Source of the DNA: Mesotoga prima MesG1.Ag.4.2
Lineage (GTDB): Bacteria; Thermotogota; Thermotogae; Petrotogales; Kosmotogaceae
DNA length: 64,000 bases
Direction of reading: 5' to 3'
Assembly: GCF_000147715.2 (NCBI RefSeq)
Contig: NC_017934.1
Span: 2,108,001-2,172,000, forward strand
Each line of letters starts with the position of its first letter. Within the stretch, counting starts at the first letter, position 1. The notes beneath the pieces are model-generated. The model saw only the letters and a program-made list of their open reading frames with translations. It made no database searches and was not told the origin of the DNA. This document shows, one piece after another, positions 43,560 to 52,912 of this stretch. The position numbers and the translations under genes are program-made.

Positions 43560-45427
43560 TTTGAATCACATCCATCATCTATTCTGGCAGTTGAATCATC
43601 GACTATTTCAGAAGTTATTCTGTTCAATTCCTCAAAGTCGCTCTCTTCAACTGCGGTCCTCAGTCTGGAAACTGTCTTAAGCAGAGCCTCTTCATCCATC
43701 GCTTCATTCATCTTGAGACGGAAGATCTTTGGATGTTTAGTCTGAATTAATTCTTCATTTGTGAGGACTAATTCTTCGAAGAGCTTCTCGCCCGGTCTGA
43801 CACCTGTGTACTTTATTTCAATTTCCTGATGGGGAATATATCCGGCAAGGGTAATCATCTCGTTTGCGAGGGATGAGATTTTGACAGGCTCCCCCATGTC
43901 AAGCACAAAGACGTCTCCATCTCCGGAAAATGCCCCCGCTTGAAGAACTAACGTCACCGCTTCTGGAATTGTCATGAAGTATCTTGTCATTCTGGGATCT
44001 GTAACTGTAACGGGCCCACCGGACTGGATCTGTTTCTTGAAAAGAGGTATCACACTTCCACGGCTTCCAAGAACGTTCCCAAACCTGACAATTCCAAATT
44101 TCGTATTGCTTCTCGATGAAATGGATCTCACGAATTCCTCTGCGATTCTCTTTGAAACACCCATGACAGAACTTGGCCTTACTGCCTTGTCTGTCGAAAT
44201 AACGACCATTGTTTCGACTCCAAATTCATCGGCCAGACTTGCAATATTGTAAGTGCCAAGTGAGTTGACTCTAAATGCTTCTGTTGGGTTCTCTTCCATT
44301 ATGGGAACGTGCTTGTGGGCAGCGGCATGGAAGACGACCTGTGGCCTCATCTTATTGAAAATGTATCTCATTCTCGACCGATCGGCCACGTCGCCAATTA
44401 GTTGACTGACCTTGAGATCAGGAAACAGAGAGCCAATCTCCTGGCTGATTTCATAGATGCTGTTTTCCCCCTTTCCGGCGAGCAAGAGCCTGCCGGGTCC
44501 AAGAGGGGCTATCTGACGGCACAACTCACTCCCAATGCTTCCTCCAGCACCGGTTATGAGCACAGTTCTTCCAACAACATAATCCTTGAGTGAGTTCAGA
44601 TCTATCTGAACGCTTTCTCTTCCAAGCAGGTCTTCGATGTTTATCTCTCTCAGATATCCAAGTTTCGCCTTTCCGTCCATTATCTCCGTAATGCTTGGAA
44701 GAGTCTGAGCCTTGACCTTACTTACATCGATCTTCGAAAAGATTCTTCTCAATGTGCTTGCATCGGCAGAGGGGATTGCAATGATTACCTTTCGGACTCC
44801 CATTTTCTCTACGAGCGGCATAATCTCATCAGTATTCCCCAAAACGGGAATTCCACGAATTCGTTTTCGAAGCTTTTTCGGAGAGTCATCTATAAAACCC
44901 ACTACCAATCCATTTTCAGGATGGCGCGACAGTTCCTCCGCAATTGAGGTACCGGCATCTCCTGCCCCTACTATGAAGACCCTTTCTTCGGAAGAGACAA
45001 TCGGATGATTTCTACTCAAGATACTGAGCCAAAAAAACCTCGACCATATTAAGAGAAAAACGGAGATAATCGCTGCCATCGTCGAGACTGTGAAAGGCAC
45101 CGTGAGAAATCTTATTTCAAAGAGGTTGAGAAATCGACCTGCAAGAAATCCGATTGCATAGCCAACGATAACAGCTCGGAGTATTATGAAATAATCTCTG
45201 AAGTAACTGTAACTCCAGGCGATTCTATATACACCGTTTAGTATAAGAGAAACGACAATGAAAGCGCTGAAATAAATTCCATTAACGAAAAACTCCGGTT
45301 CATCCAGAGTGAAAATACCGTATCTGAAGTACATACCTAGTATGTATGCAAAATATACTATCAATGAATCAACTACTAGAAGCAAAAGATTTCTCTTGAA
45401 GCCGGAAAGATCACTGAGTTTTGTCAA
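43556..45427 (-). CDS. CapD/WbpM/PglF-type nucleotide-sugar 4,6-dehydratase
   Basis: A 623-residue membrane-anchored enzyme. TTG 45427 is preferred (AGGTGA just upstream) over GTG 45436. Four helices in residues 15-130, then a CoA-binding-like Rossmann domain (GAGDAGTSIAEELSRHP near 150), then the catalytic SDR domain with GAGGSIGSELCRQIAPLG near 285, STDKAVRPSSVMGVSKR (the Met-containing variant of the YxxxK site) near 410 and RFGNVLGSRGSVIPLF. It makes UDP-4-keto-6-deoxy-HexNAc at the membrane, feeding the downstream aminotransferase and WecA-like transferase. Confidence 0.94.
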   Translation of the reverse strand: MTKLSDLSGFKRNLLLLVVDSLIVYFAYILGMYFRYGIFTLDEPEFFVNGIYFSAFIVVSLILNGVYRIAWSYSYFRDYFIILRAVIVGYAIGFLAGRFLNLFEIRFLTVPFTVSTMAAIISVFLLIWSRFFWLSILSRNHPIVSSEERVFIVGAGDAGTSIAEELSRHPENGLVVGFIDDSPKKLRKRIRGIPVLGNTDEIMPLVEKMGVRKVIIAIPSADASTLRRIFSKIDVSKVKAQTLPSITEIMDGKAKLGYLREINIEDLLGRESVQIDLNSLKDYVVGRTVLITGAGGSIGSELCRQIAPLGPGRLLLAGKGENSIYEISQEIGSLFPDLKVSQLIGDVADRSRMRYIFNKMRPQVVFHAAAHKHVPIMEENPTEAFRVNSLGTYNIASLADEFGVETMVVISTDKAVRPSSVMGVSKRIAEEFVRSISSRSNTKFGIVRFGNVLGSRGSVIPLFKKQIQSGGPVTVTDPRMTRYFMTIPEAVTLVLQAGAFSGDGDVFVLDMGEPVKISSLANEMITLAGYIPHQEIEIKYTGVRPGEKLFEELVLTNEELIQTKHPKIFRLKMNEAMDEEALLKTVSRLRTAVEESDFEELNRITSEIVDDSTARIDDGCDSK

Positions 45428-45503
45428 ACTCTTCACCTCATGGAGATTCTAGCACAATAGACTCGAAGTAAAAATTGGCCTCCATCTTTCTTTAGCACTG
45501 GAT

Positions 45504-46400
45504 TCAGTTAACCTGGAACCTTTCGTCTTTGCGCGCAACACGGATAGCTGCTTCTGCCGACTTTTCCTTGTCTTTTATCTCAAGCATGATGTCGAAATTG
45601 AAGGGGAGACTTTTTTCTAGAAAAGAAGTGAAATTGTGTAGATCGATGCTATCTGTATGTCTTCCCTTTCTCGCGCCTTCTTGTTGAGTGCTGTAATCAA
45701 CAATTGGAATTCCATCTTCATCTGACCACGTTGATCCGGATAAACTAAGGGAATCAGCAAATGAAATTCCATCTGAAAGAATTGAATGATGAAATACATC
45801 AAGGAGAATCGGAATACCTGTCTCATAATTAATTGCCATACAGTCCGAAAGCGAGTACAATCTTTCGTCGTTTTCGATTACGAGTCGCTCCTTTATAGCT
45901 TCAGGAACTGCGTTATACTTGTCTATGAATCTCCTGGAGGCTTCCTTCTTATCTCCGTAAACTCCGCCAACGTGAATCTGGATTTTTGCGCTGCCGTCTA
46001 GCTTCATGAGATTGAGGACTTTTGCGTGGTAAAGTAGTTCAGCATTGCTGTTGCTTACAACATCAGGTCTGGGAGAATTGAGCAGGACGAATTGATCGGG
46101 ATGCATCGATACTCTCATATTGTAATTTTTTATCCTATCGCCTATGCTCTCGAATCTACTTCGAAAAATATTTTCCCACTTTGCTTTGCACACTGGGTGA
46201 GAAGCAAATGGAATTAGGTCCGATGAAATCCTAAAGAAGAGAATGTCCTTTTTTCTGTTGTATTCTAGTATCTCTTCAAGGCAATCAAGATTGGCAGAGA
46301 CAGTCTTAATCAGTCTCTCTTCGCTGTATGATGCCAGTCTGAAAGTTTTCGCAGAGGTGCAGCTGAGAGTTGTGTTTATGCAAGGATACCCTATCTTCAT
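45504..46400 (-). CDS. uvsE: UV damage endonuclease UvsE
   Basis: A 298-residue TIM-barrel endonuclease nicking 5' to UV photoproducts. Signatures: MKIGYPCINTTL at the N terminus, FRISSDLIPFASHP near 58, RVSMHPDQFVLLNSP near 100, QIHVGGVYGDK near 140, VIENDERLYS near 175, LDVFHH near 200 and MLEIKDKE near 275, giving the metal-binding His/Glu/Asp set. ATG follows TAGGAGGTTATGC. Monocistronic, divergent from the GerMN gene. Confidence 0.95.
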   Translation of the reverse strand: MKIGYPCINTTLSCTSAKTFRLASYSEERLIKTVSANLDCLEEILEYNRKKDILFFRISSDLIPFASHPVCKAKWENIFRSRFESIGDRIKNYNMRVSMHPDQFVLLNSPRPDVVSNSNAELLYHAKVLNLMKLDGSAKIQIHVGGVYGDKKEASRRFIDKYNAVPEAIKERLVIENDERLYSLSDCMAINYETGIPILLDVFHHSILSDGISFADSLSLSGSTWSDEDGIPIVDYSTQQEGARKGRHTDSIDLHNFTSFLEKSLPFNFDIMLEIKDKEKSAEAAIRVARKDERFQVN

Positions 46401-46485
46401 GCATAACCTCCTAATAATAGTATTTTAGCGGAGTTTCGGGCGAAGAATGTATAATTGATTCGATACTGATTGAGAGGTGAGGTAT

Positions 46486-47082
46486 TTGAGAGTTAAGAAG
46501 CAACAGTCTTTCCCCATCACCAGAGTTGTCCTTGTTGCCTTTCTTGTGATTTCAGTTCTGCTTTTAGTGATTCTTATTTTCCATCTTTTCAGGGTGAAAA
46601 GCCTTGAGGGCAGGGTAGCAAACCTTGAAAAGCATCAGGCCGCTCTTGAGATGGAGATTAGTGCGGTAACCGGTGTTCAGCGAACAATGAGTATCAATCT
46701 CTATTATTATAACGAGCTTCTCGATAGACTGATGAATGACGAAGTCATCTGTGATACAGGAGCTGTAATACCTGTCCAGAGAACGATTCCATATTCTCAG
46801 TCACCAATTAACGATGCGCTGCGTTTGTTGTTAAGGGGAGAGCTTACTAAGGCCGAAGAAGACCTGGGTTTCAAGACAGAATTCCCCGGCAGAGAACTGC
46901 AATTTCTTGGAGCCAGACTTGAGAACGGAGTTTTGTTCTTGAAGTTTTCAGATCCTGCCGGGTTTACTTCGGGCGGGTCTTGCAGGGTAAATCTCCTTAA
47001 AGCTCAGATAGAAAAGACAGCTCTTCAATTCGACTCGGTGAGCAGCGTTGAATTCGAGCCAATCGATCTCTTTCAACCCTGA
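46486..47082 (+). CDS. Membrane-anchored GerMN-domain protein
   Basis: A 198-residue protein. TTG 46486 has GAGGTGA at proper distance; GTG 46477 would lie inside that site. One helix near residues 12-34, a short coiled coil VKSLEGRVANLEKHQAALEMEISAV, then a GerMN-like domain (about 90-195): an I.DALRLLLRGELT..E helix, FLGARLENGVLFLKFSD and a final VSSVEFEPID. GerMN domains occur in envelope proteins outside spore formers too. Role unknown. Confidence 0.75.
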   Translation: MRVKKQQSFPITRVVLVAFLVISVLLLVILIFHLFRVKSLEGRVANLEKHQAALEMEISAVTGVQRTMSINLYYYNELLDRLMNDEVICDTGAVIPVQRTIPYSQSPINDALRLLLRGELTKAEEDLGFKTEFPGRELQFLGARLENGVLFLKFSDPAGFTSGGSCRVNLLKAQIEKTALQFDSVSSVEFEPIDLFQP

Positions 47083-47135
47083 TCTTACATTTGATCTTTG
47101 AATAGTAATTTACACTGTTGCAATTTGCAGAGTAG

Positions 47136-47164
47136 TTGACTTTAACAAAATCTCGTGGTAGAAT
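47136..47164 (+). promoter_or_regulatory. Sigma-70 promoter without an evident gene
   Basis: TTGACT (47136-47141), 17 bases, TAGAAT (47159-47164). RNA would start near 47171. The only plus-strand feature behind it is a terminator hairpin, followed by a convergent gene. Confidence 0.65.
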
Positions 47165-47171
47165 ATTAACT

Positions 47172-47205
47172 AAGACGTCCGAACGAAATGGGCGTTTTTC
47201 TTTTT
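47172..47205 (+). terminator. Terminator directly after the 47136 promoter
   Basis: AAGACGTCC (47172-47180) pairs with GGGCGTTTTT (47190-47199, two G-T pairs), then CTTTTT. It would limit the RNA from the promoter to about 35 bases. Confidence 0.6.
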
Positions 47206-47239
47206 ACCTTACACGATTACTAATCTTGAGCTTCTTTTT

Positions 47240-47872
47240 TCAGAGGAAAACTAACAACACCAGAGCGGCAGATATTGCTCCTATGATACCCAGCCCGTAC
47301 AATTCCCACTTGGCCAGTCCCTTTAAATAGTGAAATGATCTGATCTCTCTTATCCATCGTGGTACCGCAATTATCTGGGAAGCGGTAAATTTTTCCTTCT
47401 TTCCAAACGTTATCCATGCTCTTCCTGGATCTTCAGCCTTCACTTTGATAGAATAGATCCCTTTCTTAGCTAGTGTCGAGTCATGCCTTACGTATAGGTA
47501 TGAATAGGTATCACCGAAGAACTCATACATTATTTCGGGTTCTATACTTTCAAGAACGAAATCTTCGACGATTTCTCCATCAGGATCATATACTGTGACT
47601 TCTGGACGAAAGTCCATTGTGGAATCCATGCCTTCAATTTCCTTTGGTACTCCAAAAAGCATGTGGAAGTGCTGACCGACAAAACCTTCGAATACGAATG
47701 TGATTTTCTCTGCTGCGGAGAAGACATAATAAAAGATCTGTGACAGATCTATGTCCCTTACAAGGAATGCACCTTTAGCAAAGTCATCGGATGTTAGGAA
47801 GGCCGGTACATGGGCGAATGCTGAAACTGCAAAAATAACCAACAAAGAAAGCAGGACGAATTTTTTCTTCAT
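47240..47872 (-). CDS. Exported, C-terminally membrane-anchored protein of unknown function
   Basis: A 210-residue protein; ATG 47872 follows AAGGAGG. Signal peptide 1-20 (VSAFAHV), a beta-rich ectodomain with a jelly-roll look (KITFVFEGFVGQHFHMLFG, RPEVTVYDPDGEIV, GIYSIKVKAEDPGRAWITFG) and a C-terminal helix (residues 188-209). The GIYSIKVKA strand is like domains that bind ligands on secreted proteases. Family not recognised. Confidence 0.75.
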   Translation of the reverse strand: MKKKFVLLSLLVIFAVSAFAHVPAFLTSDDFAKGAFLVRDIDLSQIFYYVFSAAEKITFVFEGFVGQHFHMLFGVPKEIEGMDSTMDFRPEVTVYDPDGEIVEDFVLESIEPEIMYEFFGDTYSYLYVRHDSTLAKKGIYSIKVKAEDPGRAWITFGKKEKFTASQIIAVPRWIREIRSFHYLKGLAKWELYGLGIIGAISAALVLLVFL

Positions 47873-48126
47873 GGAATGCCTCCTTTGTAGTAATCTATTT
47901 AAATAAGTCTATCAGTATTCAAGGCATTTTCTCTCATGCTGAAACTATATGGACAGAAAAACAGATTTGCTCCAGTTCAAAATGATCGGTTTTCGATAGC
48001 TATCGAATAATCGCAGCATTTTTATCCTTTTAAGGGCTGACGAAAAGATTGTTTTGGCGATTTCATAAACTGATAACAGCGAGAGGAAAAAAGATCTTTC
48101 AGAGTGATCTCCGTTTTCAGCTTTTG

Positions 48127-49470
48127 TTACGTTAACCTTTCAAAAGAGAGTATTTCAATAGAGCACTCCCTCTCGTACGATCTCAAGGCTCTCTTTTCTG
48201 TCTCGATTTCTCCCACCTGATTGTCATATGGATCAGATCTGAAAAATCTCTTAGCCGGCAACAGGGGTGCCATAAATTCTGAATTCGAGATCATTCTGTA
48301 CGCATCTAGATTCCCGAAGTAGAACTCTCTATAAGCAGGGATATCCTTCCTCGATCCTCCGAAGGAACAGTCGGCTGGAACCCACCCGAAAGGTTCGAGC
48401 CAGAACAAAGCCCAGTCGTGGGGGCTCGCACCTTTTGGAGATGCGAACCATCCTGATTGCCATCTAGCGGGTATTCCCTTTATTCTGCAAAGTGTTATAA
48501 ACAGCAGAGCTTTTACACCACAATCCCCCCTGAGATTGGTAGCGGCAAATTCCGAAAGATTTGGATAAAGGGCATATTCACTCATGAATGTATATTTGAC
48601 ATGCTCGCATATCCAGTCATAGAAACTCTTAGCGATGTAGTAGGGATTGGTCTCCTTGCCAGAGATCTCATCGGCTAGAGATCTCATAAATGGTGAAAAT
48701 ACGATATGGGGCGCTCGTTCAATCAAATAGCTTTCAAATCTCTTTTCATCGGGATGTGTGCATCTGGAAGGATCGAGGGAAGTCGATATTTCGGAGATTT
48801 CGTACTCAAATTCGACACTGAAAACGGTATCTTTTTTTGCATCTGACTCCATGTATACGGTGCGTTGGGAGTAATCTGCCGGAGACAGGAAATAATCGTG
48901 ACTTGTGTTGAGGATCTTCGTTGAGGAAACTTGTTCTCCATTTCTGGATACTGGCAACCAACAGCGGAAAACATTTTCCTCAGAGCTTTGAACATTGATT
49001 GACGATCTAGCATTCACTTTGAATTTTGAGGGTTCTCTAGTGCTGATAAGCCTGTCTATTTCTCTGTGGAGGAGCGCCCTTATTTCGTCTCGTTCGTTAT
49101 CTTTTTGCTTCAGTCGACTACCATATTCCGGCATAACGAATAGAAGATTCTTATCGAATCTTCTTTCGAATCTTTCCTCACCGTCGAGAGTCATTGAGTC
49201 TAGTTGCTTCGCTTCACATAAACCTTCAAATTCCTCTCTGGTGAAGTTGTCTATAGAATTCGATAGAATCTCAAATGCCTGTGAATTAGTGTATGGATAA
49301 TTGTCCTTCAGTCTGAGAATTCTTTCCTTTTCCCATAACAGTCTTCTTGTCATAATAGAAGGAAGATAGCTTTCAAGCTCACTATCGATTTCTTTTATAG
49401 CCCCTTTGTAGTCTCCATTGCTCTCAAGCAAGCCGATCTTCTCAGGAAGTTGAGCCGCTAAAAAATCCAT
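48127..49470 (-). CDS. Cytoplasmic transglutaminase-like protein
   Basis: A 447-residue protein without signal peptide. ATG 49470 has GGGG eight bases upstream. N-terminal helices 1-150, a beta region 155-240, then a transglutaminase-like core: Cys in LRGDCGVKALLF near 315, His in GASPHDWALFWLEP near 348 and Asp in WVPADCSFGG near 362, a complete C-H-D triad. Bacterial members are cysteine proteases or amidases acting on peptides. Function here unknown. Confidence 0.85.
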   Translation of the reverse strand: MDFLAAQLPEKIGLLESNGDYKGAIKEIDSELESYLPSIMTRRLLWEKERILRLKDNYPYTNSQAFEILSNSIDNFTREEFEGLCEAKQLDSMTLDGEERFERRFDKNLLFVMPEYGSRLKQKDNERDEIRALLHREIDRLISTREPSKFKVNARSSINVQSSEENVFRCWLPVSRNGEQVSSTKILNTSHDYFLSPADYSQRTVYMESDAKKDTVFSVEFEYEISEISTSLDPSRCTHPDEKRFESYLIERAPHIVFSPFMRSLADEISGKETNPYYIAKSFYDWICEHVKYTFMSEYALYPNLSEFAATNLRGDCGVKALLFITLCRIKGIPARWQSGWFASPKGASPHDWALFWLEPFGWVPADCSFGGSRKDIPAYREFYFGNLDAYRMISNSEFMAPLLPAKRFFRSDPYDNQVGEIETEKRALRSYERECSIEILSFERLT

Positions 49471-49479
49471 TGCCTTCAC

Positions 49480-49890
49480 CCCTTATCTTCATAATCAAAG
49501 ATCTCAAAATGATTATATCAGCAAGAAGGACTACGAAAAAAAAAGGCGGCCTCCGCCTGGAAGCCGCTATTCTCTTAAGATATAAGGGGTGGAATTTTCT
49601 CCACTGCTAGAATATTTGCAAATCCATGCCATGAATCTTTCTTCAGAAGATAATCTGACAACACCAGAAGAGAAAAAGACTTCGATACGCTTGGAGTAGA
49701 TTGTACCTGCAATTTTCCGAGAGTCTAATTTCTAATGGGTACAGCACGTCATTCTGCAAGCAAAGAAGACAGGGCTGAGAATTCTAAGTGCTTAGAGTAA
49801 TTTGTCCTATAATTAAGATGAGTGAAACGGGGCTCCTTTCTTGATCCTGATGGGGCGTTCTTGACATCCGAAAAAGGTGGAGGTGAAATA
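49480..49890. other. Gene-free region with orphan minus-strand terminator
   Basis: About 400 bases between divergent genes. It contains a strong minus-strand terminator (49536-49567) that ends no known gene, a GTGGA-ATTTTC-TCCAC hairpin near 49590-49605, and a TATAAT at 49808-49813 for the bcp gene. A short minus-strand RNA between about 49670 and 49540 is possible. Confidence 0.5.
49536..49567 (-). terminator. Orphan minus-strand terminator
   Basis: GCGGCCTCC (49546-49554) pairs with GGAAGCCGC (49559-49567, one G-T pair). On the minus strand the stem runs into C plus nine T (A9 at 49536-49544). No minus-strand gene lies upstream within 950 bases. Confidence 0.75.
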
Positions 49891-50361
49891 ATGGCCGAGA
49901 TTTCTCTGGGCAAGAACGTACCGGACTTTTCATTACTTGATCAAAACGGCAATGAGATATCGTTGTCCCACTTTTCCGGGAAGAAGATTGTGCTCTATTT
50001 TTACCCAAAAGATAACACTTCCGGTTGTACGCTCGAAGCAGAAGGCTTTAGAGATTTGGCGAGCGAGTTCGAGGCTTTAAATACAGTCATAATTGGTGTT
50101 AGCAAAGATAGTCTGAAATCCCATCAGAGCTTCTCGTTGAAGCTTGATTTGAATTTTTCTATTCTGAGTGATGAGAATGGAAGGATTCACGAGATGTTCG
50201 ACGTGATCAAACCGAAAAAGATGTACGGTCGTGAATATATGGGAACAGAAAGATCGACTTTTGTAATTAATGAAAACAGAATTCTCGCAAAAGAATATCG
50301 AAACGTTAAAGCAAAGGGTCATGCCGTAGAAGTGTTGGAGTTCATCAGGAGTTTAGAGTGA
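49891..50361 (+). CDS. bcp: Thiol peroxidase BCP/PrxQ, one-cysteine form
   Basis: A 156-residue peroxiredoxin of the BCP group; ATG 49891 has GGAGG seven bases upstream. Peroxidatic Cys lies in YPKDNTSGCTLEAEGFRDL; the resolving Cys usually five residues on is Glu, and there is no other Cys in the protein. The conserved Arg/Thr support is present (TERSTFVINENR). It must use an external thiol. Second peroxiredoxin in this window. Confidence 0.94.
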   Translation: MAEISLGKNVPDFSLLDQNGNEISLSHFSGKKIVLYFYPKDNTSGCTLEAEGFRDLASEFEALNTVIIGVSKDSLKSHQSFSLKLDLNFSILSDENGRIHEMFDVIKPKKMYGREYMGTERSTFVINENRILAKEYRNVKAKGHAVEVLEFIRSLE

Positions 50362-50533
50362 TCTAGACAATGAGGTTGTAACAGGTTTTTGCCTGGACTT
50401 TCTCAAATCCATCTTCAAGATAAAGAGAAAGGGTGATCTCGTTTCATGTATTCTCCGAGAGGACACTTCCAAGGCCCAATTCATAAGAAAGAGCCAATGT
50501 TTTTCTTAACAAGAGCTTTCTAAAATCCTGCCC

Positions 50534-51225
50534 TTAAAAGCCTGGCAGTAACGCCAGAGGACCTATTTCAAGGAGTCTTTCACTATTGATTTCCGAAAAG
50601 AAGAGGCCTACTGGTTCATTTTCTTTATATAGCAGTTGAATCCCTGAATCTGGAACTGTGCTAATTGACAGATTGCTTTTTAACCAGTTCGGGTCAATGT
50701 CGAAATGGCCCGCTAGTTTGGCGAAAGCAGAGTTGATTATTTTGCAGAAAGTCTCTCCGTGTTTCTCCAAGTCAAATGTGGTGAAATCGATTTCCTCGGG
50801 GGTTTCTAGAGAGCTGCTAATTAGCCTTCTCTTAAGGACGAAGGAATATCCCTCAACTTTGAAACCGATTTCCTTTAGAATGGATTCGACTGGTTTTCCT
50901 AATGAAACAAAGAGATAGACCTCGTCTATTCCAGAGATTTTACTTAGTAATGGCGTAAGTAGTGATCTATAGGCGTCCGTCATCGATGATTTGGAATGAA
51001 GAATCATGAATCTTCCCCTTCTTAAACTCCTATATCTTCCCTCAAGAATTAGAGAGGCAGCTCCAATAACTTCATCATTTCTATCCAAGAGAATTACTGA
51101 AGGATGATCTTCAGCGGCGACAAATGTCTCCGATAGCAAAAAAAAAGAATCGCCATGCTCCGGATGAATTTCCTGCAGTAATCGATAAAAGCCTCTTTCG
51201 ATGATTCATCTGTTAACTTGACCAT
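50534..51225 (-). pseudogene. GNAT-like acetyltransferase with frameshift near an A9 tract
   Basis: The main frame (to 51139) reads VILLDRNDEVIGAASLILEG and DEVYLFVSLGKPVESILKEIGFKVEGYSF, GNAT-like strands and an acetyl-CoA-binding helix, then a second GNAT-like half. It has no start with a ribosome binding site. In another frame an ATG at 51225 has GGAGG five bases upstream and gives MVKLTDESSKEAFIDYCRKF. The frames must join between 51205 and 51137, where a nine-base A run (51138-51146) is the likeliest slip site. Sequencing error, decay or phase variation are all possible. Confidence 0.65.
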
Positions 51226-51423
51226 TTGAGCCTCCACAATTTGAATTCACAGAGTACTCTATTACAAGTGAGGAGAGGCGAGAAATTAAAAGAGCGACTG
51301 CCAAATTCTTCTGGAAGAAAGAGAGATTCGTTGTTGCTTATGAGAAATGGATCTCATATGTCTTATGTTGGAAGTTTTCGGCGAAAGTATTTCTCTATTA
51401 AAGGGCAGGCAAAACAATGAGTG

Positions 51424-51429
51424 TATAAT
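51424..51429 (+). promoter_or_regulatory. -10 element before small membrane protein gene
   Basis: TATAAT at 51424-51429, 40 bases before the gene; no evident -35. Confidence 0.4.
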
Positions 51430-51469
51430 TACATTACTCAGACAAGAAGTAACTTGAGGTGGTGATTTA

Positions 51470-51817
51470 ATGGGTTTTGCAGTAAGGAGAAGCAGAAGGC
51501 CCAAAATAGGACTCATAAGAAACAACTTCATAAGAGCATCGGTTTTACTCGGAATAGTATCTCCCGTATCGATTTATGGAATCACGAGATTCTTTGGAGC
51601 AAGAGAAAGACTTGAAGGGTTTGGGTGGCTCCTGATAATGTTGATAGCGGTTTGGATATTGGTAGCAGTGATCTGGGTTCTTTCACTAAGAGTCTATTTT
51701 GAGGCTCGTAAACAGATTGTCAGGAGCAGGAGAGGTTTTAGAACTGGAAATCTCAAACCAACCAGAATGATTCTCAACAGATCTCAGGTAAGTTCCATAA
51801 GAACGAAGTCAACCTAG
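51470..51817 (+). CDS. Small basic membrane protein (115 aa), unknown
   Basis: ATG 51470 after GAGGTGGTGA. The N terminus is strongly basic (RRSRRPK), followed by two hydrophobic helices near 20-40 and 52-75 (WLLIMLIAVWILVAVIWVLSL), and a basic tail with RKQIVRSRRGFR. I do not recognise it. Its last nine bases overlap the convergent esterase gene. Confidence 0.65.
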   Translation: MGFAVRRSRRPKIGLIRNNFIRASVLLGIVSPVSIYGITRFFGARERLEGFGWLLIMLIAVWILVAVIWVLSLRVYFEARKQIVRSRRGFRTGNLKPTRMILNRSQVSSIRTKST

Positions 51818-52474
51818 TTTACGCTTGCTCATGAACCATTCATAAAGTTCCGGATCCGAGTAAGTCTCTGTCCATGAATCATGGCCTGCATCGGGATAGA
51901 TCTTTAGCATTGCGTTTCCTCCGGCTTCCTTCAAAGTTTTCACAAGAATTCTGCTCTCTTCAACAGAGACAATATTGTCTTTTTCACCGTGAAAGGCCCA
52001 AACCGGCAAATCCTTGATATCGATCACTCTTTCCGGGAATCCCAAAATCCCTAATCCTCCGCCACAAATTGGAGCTATGGCGGAAAATAAATCTGGGTAC
52101 TCAACTGCCATATGCCAGGTTCCGAAACCTCCCATAGAAAGGCCTGTGAGATAGATTGCTGAGTGATCGACTCTGTACTGCTTAATGATCGATTCTAGGA
52201 GAAATCTGAGGTCCTGAAGTCTGTTCAGCCACCAATCATTTTCCGGACATTGTGGCGAGACGGTTATGAAAGGAAAATCGCTCATTTCGCTAACCACTCG
52301 TGGAATTCCGTGCTTCTTCAGTAGCTCCAAATTGTCTCCCCTCTCACCCGCTCCATGAAGAAATAGAATAAGCGGCCATTCAGTATCTTCTTCGTTGTAT
52401 TGTAAGGGGAGTGAGAGAAGGTAGTCCAGCTTCCTTTTGAGTGAATAAGCGATGGTTGATTTATGAAGCTCCAT
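51809..52474 (-). CDS. Alpha/beta-hydrolase, esterase/phospholipase-like
   Basis: A 221-residue cytoplasmic hydrolase; ATG 52474 follows GGAGGTG. Oxyanion region PLILFLHGAGERGDN, nucleophile Ser in YLTGLSMGGFGTW, Asp in VWAFHGEKDNIVSVEES and His in YPDAGHDSWTETY complete the triad. The arrangement is that of the prolyl-oligopeptidase/dienelactone-hydrolase esterases often found next to glycan enzymes. Substrate unknown. Confidence 0.92.
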   Translation of the reverse strand: MELHKSTIAYSLKRKLDYLLSLPLQYNEEDTEWPLILFLHGAGERGDNLELLKKHGIPRVVSEMSDFPFITVSPQCPENDWWLNRLQDLRFLLESIIKQYRVDHSAIYLTGLSMGGFGTWHMAVEYPDLFSAIAPICGGGLGILGFPERVIDIKDLPVWAFHGEKDNIVSVEESRILVKTLKEAGGNAMLKIYPDAGHDSWTETYSDPELYEWFMSKRKLG

Positions 52475-52912
52475 TTTTGGCACCTCCTTATCAGACTTCA
52501 ACCTACAGCATATCATTATCGACAGAGAATTCTCTGCATAAACAATAGTCGTGAGTCTTCTTGAAGAAATCAGTCCATTCTCCCAAATAAGAGGATATGT
52601 ATCATTCTTGCCACAGTGATCGTTGTTAACTTATCTTAGAAAAAGCTTGCAGACAGTAGGAGAGTTACTCTGGCCAGTCCGGATTAATGAATAGGGTCAA
52701 GCTCGTAAATTCTGGTGAAGTGGCTCTGTCAATACAGCACCAGATCCTAGTGGAATAGTTTGGAAATGCGTAATGAATCTTAATTAAATCTACTCAATAC
52801 AATGCACGTTCGACGAGAAAAGTCACTATAATCTTCTTCTTAAAAATCTTCAAAAATCAGAGAGCCTTTCTTTTGGGAAAAGCTACCCACTCTGGCTTTC
52901 GCGATCTCATAG
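52475..52912. other. Gene-free region with dispersed repeat copy
   Basis: Spacer of 438 bases. Apart from the repeat at 52768-52800 I see no gene, terminator or promoter with confidence. Confidence 0.5.
52768..52800. repeat. Dispersed 33-36 base element, copy 2
   Basis: GCGTAATGAATCTTAATTAAATC followed by TACTCAATAC; shares CGTAAT, ATC.TAATTAAATCT and ACTCA with copies at 24011 and 62237. Confidence 0.6.

Noticed and set aside
51226-51420. Open frame of 64 codons before the small membrane protein
   Set aside because: No ribosome binding site, no similarity by eye; may be a relic but cannot be supported.
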